From: Algoriphagus aestuarii
Lineage (GTDB): Bacteria; Bacteroidota; Bacteroidia; Cytophagales; Cyclobacteriaceae
DNA: 53,194 nt
NCBI GenBank assembly: GCA_017051695.1
Contig: JAFIDK010000012.1
Location: forward strand, 1 to 53,194
Direction of reading: 5' to 3'
Positions 15,637 through 22,253 of this stretch are shown here, piece after piece; the first letter of the stretch is position 1, and each line of letters begins with the position of its first letter. The notes under the pieces are model-generated. The model saw nothing but the letters and a program-made list of their open reading frames with translations, did not search any database and was not told the origin of the DNA. A program made the position numbers and the translations under genes.

Positions 15637-16414
15637 AGTAATGAAAAATATAGATCTAAAAGATTTTACTTTTTTGATTCCTCTTAGGATTGATAGTATA
15701 AATCGACTAGAAAATACTTTGGTTACTGTAGAATATTTAATGGATAATTATGATACCCAAATAGATGTGTTAGAAGCGTCAAGTAGAAATACAAACTTGC
15801 TCAGAAGGTTGTTGCCAAAAGATGTTAATTATGTTTTTATAGAGGATTTAGATGATGTTTTTCATAGAACAAAGTACATAAACCAATTAGTCAAATCTTC
15901 TAAGTCCCAATACATAGTGGTTTGGGATACCGATATTATTGTTCCTGTAGAACAGCTTAATAAAGCTGTTGAATTATTGAGAAATAATGAAGCCGATTTT
16001 GTTACACCGTTTAAAAATAAATTTTTGGACACTTCAGAAATCCTTCGGGATCTATATTTACAAAATCGTGAATTAGAGGTTTTAAAATTGCATCAGAATA
16101 AAATGAAGTCTTTGTATCTACCCAATCCAGTTGGTGGGGCTTTCTTTGCAAATAGAAAAACATATATTGATGCCGGTATGGAAAACGAAAAATTTTATGG
16201 TTGGGGAAGGGAGGATGGAGATCGTGTGAACCGGTGGAAAATTTTGGGATATCGACACCAGCATATTGATGGATTATTATTTCATCTTACTCATGAAAGA
16301 GGAAGAAATAGCACTTTTCATAGCCCTAATCAAGATCAAATTAAGATGGCAGAAGTTTACAAAAGCCTATCTAAATCAAAGCAAGAGCTTCAAAATGAAA
16401 TTAATAAATGGTAA
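15629..16414 (+). CDS. Glycosyltransferase, beta-1,4-galactosyltransferase-like (GT-A fold)
   Basis: 261 residues. An N-terminal GT-A half has the metal-binding DTD at 100-102 (VVWDTDIIVP). The second half has NPVGGAFFANRKTY and GWGREDGDR at 191-199, the WGxEDxD acceptor/catalytic motif of galactosyltransferase family 7 C-domains. There is no signal peptide or membrane anchor, so it is cytoplasmic. It overlaps the LanC-like gene by 8 bases (ATGATTGA), which suggests coupled translation and joint action. Precursor 3 lies 92 bases downstream. I infer sugar transfer to peptide cores, either on its own or extending a sugar placed by the first glycosyltransferase. Confidence 0.85.
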   Translation: MIEVMKNIDLKDFTFLIPLRIDSINRLENTLVTVEYLMDNYDTQIDVLEASSRNTNLLRRLLPKDVNYVFIEDLDDVFHRTKYINQLVKSSKSQYIVVWDTDIIVPVEQLNKAVELLRNNEADFVTPFKNKFLDTSEILRDLYLQNRELEVLKLHQNKMKSLYLPNPVGGAFFANRKTYIDAGMENEKFYGWGREDGDRVNRWKILGYRHQHIDGLLFHLTHERGRNSTFHSPNQDQIKMAEVYKSLSKSKQELQNEINKW

Positions 16415-16453
16415 TAATTATGGATTAATATATTAACCTTTTAGAAGGCATAG

Positions 16454-16479
16454 TCTCGGGAGCCGTTATTAGTCCGGGA
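16454..16479 (+). promoter_or_regulatory. Stem-loop upstream of precursor 3
   Basis: TCTCGG (16454-16459) can pair with CCGGGA (16474-16479) with one G-U pair. It ends 27 bases before the start of precursor 3. It is GC-rich against a very AT-rich background. Confidence 0.35.
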
Positions 16480-16506
16480 AGTATTTATTTTAAATTATAT
16501 TATGAA

Positions 16507-16737
16507 ATGAAAAAAGTAAATTTAGGTAAGCTTAATCTTCAATCTGAAGAGGTTTTGGACAAAAGTCAAATGGCAAAAATAAATGGAGGAGCAGGGTGGA
16601 TGTGCTTTTGTGGAAACGAAGGGAGTTATGGCGGTGGTGGCACCTATTTTGAAGGGGATAGCCAAGCTGCTGGGCAGTCTGCACTTTATTATATGGCTAA
16701 TATTTGTGGCGGTTCTGCAACTTGTTTTCATGTTTAA
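16507..16737 (+). CDS. GG-leader precursor peptide 3, four-cysteine core
   Basis: 76 residues. The ATG at 16502 hits a stop at once, so 16507 is the start. The leader MKKVNLGKLNL...DKSQMAKINGG is nearly the same as in precursors 1 and 4, with the double glycine at 27-28. The core of 48 residues has four cysteines as C-x1-C-x31-C-x5-C, a Gly/Tyr-rich middle (GGGGTYFEG) and an Ala-rich helix-like stretch. It is related to precursor 4 and differs from the six-cysteine pair. A very strong terminator follows. Predicted fate is export by the C39 transporter with two disulfides. Confidence 0.82.
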   Translation: MKKVNLGKLNLQSEEVLDKSQMAKINGGAGWMCFCGNEGSYGGGGTYFEGDSQAAGQSALYYMANICGGSATCFHV

Positions 16738-16746
16738 TGGCTTTTT

Positions 16747-16795
16747 ATAAGTTTGTTCCTCAATGATGAGGAACAAACTTATTATAATTTTTTTT
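16747..16795 (+). terminator. Intrinsic terminator of precursor 3
   Basis: Perfect 15-bp stem ATAAGTTTGTTCCTC/GAGGAACAAACTTAT with loop AATGAT, then a run of T residues. Confidence 0.9.
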
Positions 16796-17099
16796 ATTTT
16801 GTGATGTTAAATTAATTGACTTACTAATTTTCTTTTTTACTCAATAGTGTTTTTGAAAATCAATTATTTTGATTACAATCTTGTTTTTTTGTTTTTTACC
16901 ATCAAGAGTTGGTAGAAGAAACAGAGGTATTATTTAAATTAATTTCAGACCTTACCTTGTTACTATTTATATTTCAATTTAACTCGGGCTACCGAATTAT
17001 TTTGAAGATATTTGTTTAAATTTAATTAAGTAATAAGTTACTAGGATTTAGTAATATAAGTATAGTTTTTTTATTGTTCTTTATTTAGTTTTTATTTTT

Positions 17100-17116
17100 G
17101 ATCGGAAGGTCCGATC
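17100..17116 (+). promoter_or_regulatory. Stem-loop upstream of precursor 4
   Basis: Perfect 7-bp arms GATCGGA/TCCGATC with loop AGG, ending 29 bases before the start codon. The previous gene already has its own terminator, so this one is more likely part of the precursor 4 leader or an operator. Confidence 0.5.
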
Positions 17117-17145
17117 TATTTTAGATTATTCTTAAAAATTCAGTT

Positions 17146-17367
17146 ATGAAAAAGTTAAATTTAGAATTGCTCAAACTTACTTCAGAAGAAATTCTCGATC
17201 GTAGTCAAATGAAGTCAATCGTAGGAGGAGGAAGATTTTACTGTAATTGTGTTGATTCTGTTGGATCATGGTCAGGTACATATTCTGATCATGCAAATGC
17301 TGTTGCAGCAGGTACTCTCCATTGTTCATCAGGGGTTGCTGAATGTTACTCAATACCCCAACCGTAA
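17146..17367 (+). CDS. GG-leader precursor peptide 4, four-cysteine core
   Basis: 73 residues. Leader MKKLNLELLKL...DRSQMKSIVGG, double glycine at 27-28. The core of 45 residues has cysteines as C-x1-C-x24-C-x6-C. It parallels precursor 3 (WMCFC versus FYCNC, GTY in both, AAG in both) but has a shorter middle. A separate terminator follows, then the DUF4221 lipoprotein. Predicted to be cleaved and exported like the others. Ser/Thr-rich stretches offer possible glycosylation sites, though no site can be assigned. Confidence 0.8.
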   Translation: MKKLNLELLKLTSEEILDRSQMKSIVGGGRFYCNCVDSVGSWSGTYSDHANAVAAGTLHCSSGVAECYSIPQP

Positions 17368-17378
17368 AATGGTTATTT

Positions 17379-17417
17379 GAACATTAAGGTTTTCAAATTT
17401 TGAAAACCTTAATGTTC
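17379..17417 (+). terminator. Intrinsic terminator of precursor 4
   Basis: Long perfect stem GAACATTAAGGTTTTCAA/TTGAAAACCTTAATGTTC closed by ATT, 12 bases after the stop codon. The T-run after it is weak, so some readthrough into the next gene is possible. Confidence 0.75.
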
Positions 17418-17446
17418 CTATTAAATTAAGATTTATAACCTTAGAA

Positions 17447-18586
17447 ATGGGATATCTAATAAGTCGCTCTTCTTTTAAAATTATATTAATTCTATTTGGC
17501 ATTGGTTTTTCTTCGTGCAACAATAATAAACCATTTGTCAATTTAAATTTGGATGATTTTAAGATAGATACGTTGATTTTTAAATCTGAAAATGAAATTA
17601 TAGAATTAGGAGATGACGGAGAGTTTTTGGCTTTTTCGGCCATTTCAAAAAATACCCCTACTTATTCTATTTTCAACCTTGAAAAAAGATTTTTGTATAC
17701 GCTTGATCTAAAAACAAGAAAGCTTTTGTCAAAATTGGAAATGCCAAATGAAGGTCCTGATGGTATCGGCGACTGGATCATAGATTTTCAAATGATCAAT
17801 GATAGTAGTTTTATGGCCCAAGGTGATAAAGTGTTTTATTTTTTTAATAAGGAAGGGAAAAGAACTAATAGAGTTAGGGTAGATCATCATTTTTATTTGA
17901 ATCCAGATTTGAATAGAAAATTTCCAAACACAGGGTTTCTTTATAAAGATAAACATTTTCACTTTACGACAGTAAAAATGGGTACGAACGAATCGGAGGT
18001 GCTAAGCTATGATTCGGAAATCGATACCATCTATTTTAGAGAGATTCCTTTTGTTGATTTGATAAAAAATTCTTCTGTGATAACTCTAGTCGAATCCTTC
18101 ACGTTTTATTCTTCTCCTGCATTTGTTATCAGTGATTTTCCAGGTGGATTCCTTATCGTAAATCGAGGAATGCCCAATATGACTGCATATCTTGCCAATG
18201 GAGATACGGTAAGTACAAAACCTAATAGCTCAAAATTTTTTGAAGATCTGGAGCCTGTTGAAGAGGTATTCAGGGCTAAAAATGAAATCGAGGAAAAGGA
18301 GTTTAAAAGGGAGTTAGAAAAGCGGATGAACTTTCTTTTACCTATAGTTGACGAAAAGAATCAAAAGTTGTTTAGACTCGGCTACCATCTGACTTCTGAT
18401 GGAGTTTCATATAATAATTACTTATTTGAATATGATGCTGATTTAAACTTGACAAGGGAAATCTTCCTTGATGGAATCAAACTTAAACCCCGGAAAATGT
18501 TCCTTAAAGAGTCAACTTTTTATTTAGCTGCATCTTTTGACGATGAGCCAGGCCTTTTGATTTTTGAAAATCCGTTCAAAAAATGA
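17447..18586 (+). CDS. DUF4221-type lipoprotein
   Basis: 379 residues. N-terminal hydrophobic signal with lipobox-like FSSC (about 22-25) predicts a lipid-anchored periplasmic or outer-membrane protein. The body has repeated short beta-strand motifs (LYTLDLKTRKLLSKLEMPNEGPDG, FLYKDKHFHF, ending FYLAASFDDEPGLLIFENP), as in beta-propeller-like DUF4221 proteins that are common in Cyclobacteriaceae. No catalytic motif is visible. It begins 30 bases after the precursor 4 terminator on the same strand. It could be an immunity, receptor or surface-anchoring partner of the peptides. That is suggested by position only. Confidence 0.7.
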   Translation: MGYLISRSSFKIILILFGIGFSSCNNNKPFVNLNLDDFKIDTLIFKSENEIIELGDDGEFLAFSAISKNTPTYSIFNLEKRFLYTLDLKTRKLLSKLEMPNEGPDGIGDWIIDFQMINDSSFMAQGDKVFYFFNKEGKRTNRVRVDHHFYLNPDLNRKFPNTGFLYKDKHFHFTTVKMGTNESEVLSYDSEIDTIYFREIPFVDLIKNSSVITLVESFTFYSSPAFVISDFPGGFLIVNRGMPNMTAYLANGDTVSTKPNSSKFFEDLEPVEEVFRAKNEIEEKEFKRELEKRMNFLLPIVDEKNQKLFRLGYHLTSDGVSYNNYLFEYDADLNLTREIFLDGIKLKPRKMFLKESTFYLAASFDDEPGLLIFENPFKK

Positions 18587-19038
18587 ATTTATAAACAAGG
18601 ATTCTGAATTAATTCTTAAATGGAATTCAATTATTTTTATTTTCAAAAATAATATAAAGATGCAATGTCCTGAGAATAACTTATCAAATTGGCTGACGAA
18701 TTTGAAGACTCGGAGTTGTAGGGCCAAATGTTGGAATTAATTGTTCGATGAAAAGAGAAAACGAGCTTCTCCTTACTACTTTGTAAAAGAATAAGAATCA
18801 TCAGTTAAGATCTATTGGTGAAGTAGAATTATCAAATCACTCCCTAACTTTTATCTATTTTCTGAACAAGATTATCCTCCTCTTCCTCAAAAAGAGCCCG
18901 CCTCATTTATTTTGGATAGGATCTGAGGTGGTACCAAACCGAGTTTTGAATTGATAGGAATATCAGAAAGGAGTTACCAATTTTACCTACAACAAATGAC
19001 GATTTGAATAAACTTTGGAGGCCTCAACAATAACTTGG
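18587..19038. other. Intergenic stretch, no gene seen
   Basis: About 450 bases of AT-rich DNA with all frames interrupted. There are short protein-like fragments but none I can assign. It separates the peptide cluster from the ATPase gene on the opposite strand. Confidence 0.5.
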
Positions 19039-19060
19039 ATCCTTCTAGAAAGGATTTTTT
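19039..19060. terminator. Terminator between converging genes
   Basis: ATCCTT (19039-19044) and AAGGAT (19050-19055) form a short stem followed by TTTTTT on the plus strand. It lies between the DUF4221 side and the 3' end of the ATPase gene. Confidence 0.5.
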
Positions 19061-19061
19061 G

Positions 19062-20363
19062 TTAAAAATCAAATTCTTTTTTTTCTTCCACAAATATTCC
19101 TATTGTTTTAAAAAGTTCTTTCTCACTTTTTGACTCAAGATAAACTAGGAAATTGGCATCTACTACATATAAATCATCATGAGAGAAATCTAAAATATAG
19201 GGTTGTAATTTATGTTTGCTTTGAACTTTGTAAACTCGATCTAAAGCTTGATTCACATGGGTTGATTGGAGTTGTTCCTTTTTGGGATGATATTGCTTTA
19301 TTATGCTATAAATTGAATTTGATGAAATACCCTTTCTTAATTTATCAATATCGGTTTTAATTATTGCAAACATAATCCATCTATACATTTCAAACTCTGT
19401 GATTGATAATCCTTCACAAAATTTATCCATAAATGTTTGATATCTTGAGGCCATTTCATTAGTAATTGAATTCAATGCTTCAATAACCATATTATTAGTT
19501 CCAACAAAAGTATAATCTTCCTGTGTTTCCCATATTTTCTGTTTTTCACATATTTTATAGCATAATTCCTGAACTAATCCTACATTCTCATTAGAAGCTT
19601 CGATTATCATTTTTGTAACATGATCAGGTATTTTAATATTTAACAAGGGAAAGCCAGACTCAATTAATTCTTTTAAATCATTATATGTCCATAAATCAAC
19701 ATTTATATTTATGACTCTTCCAGATAGATCACCATTAAAAACTGTGAGCCTGTTTGATTCTAACCATACACCAACTATTAAAAATGTAATTTCTGAAGTT
19801 TCATGGAAAACCTTTAAATCAAATGCGAATTTTCTCTGTAATTCTTCTTCTAAGTAGTGAAAATCCTCAAGAACTATAAGCTTGTTAAAAGAGTTTGCAT
19901 TTAAGACGCGAACTAAATCATTTGGTTCATTTGGATCAATATCAAATGTTTTATAAATCTTTGTTTGGGGATCTTCATTACTTTTTTCAATACCTCCTTC
20001 ACCTTTTGCTTTAGTCAGAAAAGGAACTCCAGCTTCAGCTTCAATTTGGGCGGAGAACCTTATTCCACCTTTGATTGTTTTTTGGAGGCTAAGTTGGTAA
20101 TCAATTTCCGCATTCTTAAGAATTTGTTCATATAAGGATTCGAGTGTATAGCCTCTCGTGCATTGAATTAATATATAATCCTCTTTTTTTAAATGAAATT
20201 TTCTTAAACTAGATTTACCTTGTTTAGAACCACCATGCAAAACAATGTGCTTATTCCTAGATAATTCATGTAAAAATTTACTATCAACTTCTTCTCGTTT
20301 TTTATATGTTAAAGGAATTCCCCTTGTATTTCCATATACATCGGATAAGTCTATTTTTTTCAT
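19062..20363 (-). CDS. P-loop ATPase, probable defence-type
   Basis: 433 residues. Walker A GGSKQGKSS at 44-52 and Walker B KLIVLEDFHY at 161-170 mark an AAA/STAND-like ATPase core. A winged-helix-like region and an alpha-helical C-terminus follow. The N-terminal start VYGNTRGIPLTYKKREEVDSKF is typical of small stand-alone ATPases in defence islands, but I cannot name the family. No nuclease or membrane segment is visible. It is monocistronic. Neighbours are the peptide cluster on one side and lipoproteins plus a NACHT gene on the other. Function is unknown beyond ATP-dependent switching. Confidence 0.65.
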   Translation of the reverse strand: MKKIDLSDVYGNTRGIPLTYKKREEVDSKFLHELSRNKHIVLHGGSKQGKSSLRKFHLKKEDYILIQCTRGYTLESLYEQILKNAEIDYQLSLQKTIKGGIRFSAQIEAEAGVPFLTKAKGEGGIEKSNEDPQTKIYKTFDIDPNEPNDLVRVLNANSFNKLIVLEDFHYLEEELQRKFAFDLKVFHETSEITFLIVGVWLESNRLTVFNGDLSGRVININVDLWTYNDLKELIESGFPLLNIKIPDHVTKMIIEASNENVGLVQELCYKICEKQKIWETQEDYTFVGTNNMVIEALNSITNEMASRYQTFMDKFCEGLSITEFEMYRWIMFAIIKTDIDKLRKGISSNSIYSIIKQYHPKKEQLQSTHVNQALDRVYKVQSKHKLQPYILDFSHDDLYVVDANFLVYLESKSEKELFKTIGIFVEEKKEFDF

Positions 20364-20748
20364 TTTTTAGGTTGTAATATTAAAAGACAAAGAATATATT
20401 AATATTTTAGTAGTTACTATTCTATGCAAAAGTTTATAATGTTTAATTCGAAATTTATTAATCCCCTATCTACTTTTAATCAAAGAATTTTCAATTTATA
20501 GATTTTTTTGGTTTTAAATTACTCACTTGCACCTATGATCTCTTAAATCCAAGGATTTAACGCCTCCCTGAAATTAAAATTTCGAAAATAAATCCTATTT
20601 AATTTTTAAGTTTTATATCTTGTTTACTAATAAGTACCTATTTAATAATTGGAGATCATTTATTTTTAATTCACAAATCTTCATTACTCAGCACCTCCCC
20701 AGTCCTATACACTATGACCACTTTTCGGACTACTCCACTTTGACTTGC
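20364..20748. other. Intergenic stretch, no gene seen
   Basis: AT-rich, with stops in all frames. The end near 20700-20745 is less AT-rich and could be the border of a lost insertion element, but I found no matching inverted repeat. Confidence 0.45.
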
Positions 20749-21078
20749 CTATAGAGTAATGGTTTGACCTATTTGGTTCAGTAATTTGATTGACGAGTTA
20801 CAGTTTTCGCATGAATCAGGAAAGAAATCTACCACTTCTTTGGACCACATCTCACAAAGGGAATAATCAAAGCCAATTACAAAATCCTGTCCAAGCCCCA
20901 AAAAGAAATCCTCATCAAAGTATAAAACTCCAAGAGGAGGGGAGTATGGGGCTCTGCACTCCCAGAGAATATTTTCAGAAAAATCTGTGCTAATATACTG
21001 AGTAGTATTAATTCCATCGGAATTGAAGCTTTTATGTTCCAAAAGAAATCCTCCTTTCCAGACTCTTTCATATTCCAT
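20749..21078 (-). CDS. Hypothetical protein, probably the second half of the upstream lipoprotein
   Basis: 109 residues. Its ATG follows the TGA of the upstream gene immediately and in the same reading frame, so the two frames form one 277-residue stretch with a single stop inside. There is no signal peptide. The sequence has strand-like motifs (ILWECRAPYSPPLGVLYFDEDFFLGLGQDF) and a CENC-like pair near the end. Either it is reinitiated by translational coupling, or the lipoprotein gene has acquired a nonsense mutation. I do not recognise a family. Confidence 0.5.
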   Translation of the reverse strand: MEYERVWKGGFLLEHKSFNSDGINTTQYISTDFSENILWECRAPYSPPLGVLYFDEDFFLGLGQDFVIGFDYSLCEMWSKEVVDFFPDSCENCNSSIKLLNQIGQTITL

Positions 21079-21582
21079 TCAGGTCAATTCATTTTTAGAC
21101 AAGTGGGAGGTAGCGCTTTTAAGGACGAAATCATCCAGGTTAATTCTTAAAATGCTTTTTGAAATTGAAGCATTTTCGGTCATATCTAATGGATCCTGAC
21201 CTAATATTTCTATTAATTCAAAACCTGTTGCTAAATAGCCGTGCCCAACAGGATTGTAATGGATATTTGGAATATCTGATTCTGGATCTAAGTCTACTTG
21301 ATATTCAGCTGTTTTTTGATCAGGCGATGCAAATAACCCCAGCCAGAATTTTCCCTCAGACTTACCATAGAGATAAGTTTGATCTGTGCTTCCTAACTCA
21401 AATACTTTCAGATATTCGAATTCTTGCGCATCCATCAAACCTCCATAGATAGCAAGAAGACTATCGCGTTCCACGATTAGTGGATCTTTTGGGATATTAG
21501 GTTTCTGGTCTTCGGAGCATGATCCTAGAAGAATAAAAAAAAGGAGAAAAAATAGAGTGGACCAATCAAAAAACTTCATCAT
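21079..21582 (-). CDS. Hypothetical lipoprotein
   Basis: 167 residues with a hydrophobic signal and lipobox LGSC (about residues 19-22), then a soluble domain. No known family is recognised. It is followed without a gap by the in-frame continuation at 20749-21078. The length of the joined product would suit a two-domain lipoprotein, whereas 167 residues may be a truncated form. The promoter region is shared with the divergent gene at 21698 and contains the hairpin at 21613-21637. Confidence 0.6.
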   Translation of the reverse strand: MMKFFDWSTLFFLLFFILLGSCSEDQKPNIPKDPLIVERDSLLAIYGGLMDAQEFEYLKVFELGSTDQTYLYGKSEGKFWLGLFASPDQKTAEYQVDLDPESDIPNIHYNPVGHGYLATGFELIEILGQDPLDMTENASISKSILRINLDDFVLKSATSHLSKNELT

Positions 21583-21612
21583 GCAAGATAATCAGAAGAT
21601 TAATGATGAAAT

Positions 21613-21637
21613 ATACCCTGTGTAGGGTATTTTTTTT
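21613..21637 (+). promoter_or_regulatory. ATACCCT hairpin with T-run between divergent genes
   Basis: ATACCCT-GTGT-AGGGTAT-like stem followed by eight T residues on the plus strand. It looks like a terminator but lies between two divergent genes. A nearly identical palindrome occurs at 25478-25495, so it may be a repeated regulatory element instead. Confidence 0.4.
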
Positions 21638-21697
21638 AATTTCAAAAACCACTTTCTTACCTATGAATTAATTTGATTCCTAGCAACCTACCTTACC

Positions 21698-22087
21698 TTG
21701 ACGAAGAAACTCCTTCATTCTTTCCTGTTTCTTGCCTTCTTCCTGCTAGCTTTTCAGCTAAATGCGCAGACGGTCTTCGTCACTAAGACAGGAGCGAAGT
21801 ATCATAAAGAATCCTGTCGGTACGCCAAAACTGGCTGGGCTTCGGATCTGGCAGCAGCTAAAAAGAGAGGCCTGACCGCCTGCTTAGTATGCAAGCCGTC
21901 AAGTAAAGAAACGGGAGAAGCCAAACCTATTCCTTTATCCTCTGGGTCAAATAAAACTGAACCAAGCAAAGAAACTAAACCAGCTCAGACAACACCAACT
22001 CAGTGCAAAGCAACCACTAAAGCGGGAGCTAGATGCTCAAGGAAATCTGCAGCCGGAAGTAGTTATTGTTGGCAGCATGATGGATAG
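21698..22087 (+). CDS. Secreted protein with YHxxxC motif and DUF5763-like C-terminus
   Basis: 129 residues from a TTG start. The signal peptide ends at about residue 23 (LNAQ). Residues 25-50 carry KYHKESCRYAKT and CLVC, a small cysteine motif seen in phage- and nuclease-associated proteins. A Ser/Thr/Pro/Lys linker follows. Residues 100-129 read QCKATTKAGARCSRKSAAGS then YCWQH, the small metal-binding-like DUF5763 module. A periplasmic or surface role is likely, function unknown. A degenerate copy of the C-terminal end lies at 24141-24200. Confidence 0.65.
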   Translation: MTKKLLHSFLFLAFFLLAFQLNAQTVFVTKTGAKYHKESCRYAKTGWASDLAAAKKRGLTACLVCKPSSKETGEAKPIPLSSGSNKTEPSKETKPAQTTPTQCKATTKAGARCSRKSAAGSSYCWQHDG

Positions 22088-22105
22088 AAATAGAATTAAA
22101 AATAA

Positions 22106-22156
22106 CCAATTACAAATTGTTATAAATATTAGGGTGGAATTACAAACCCCATCCAG
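22106..22156. repeat. REP-like hairpin repeat, copy A
   Basis: CCAATTACAAATTG, then GGGTGGAATTACAAACCCCATCC. Related to copies at 24512, 25711 and 29643. The palindrome is imperfect here, with 7 of 10 arm positions pairing. Confidence 0.5.
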
Positions 22157-22253
22157 TGCCTTGAATGAATTCAGAACATTTGGAAAATTCAACATGGATT
22201 AAATATAAATATATAGACCTTGTTGTTTTAAAATCGAAAATATTATAATTAAT

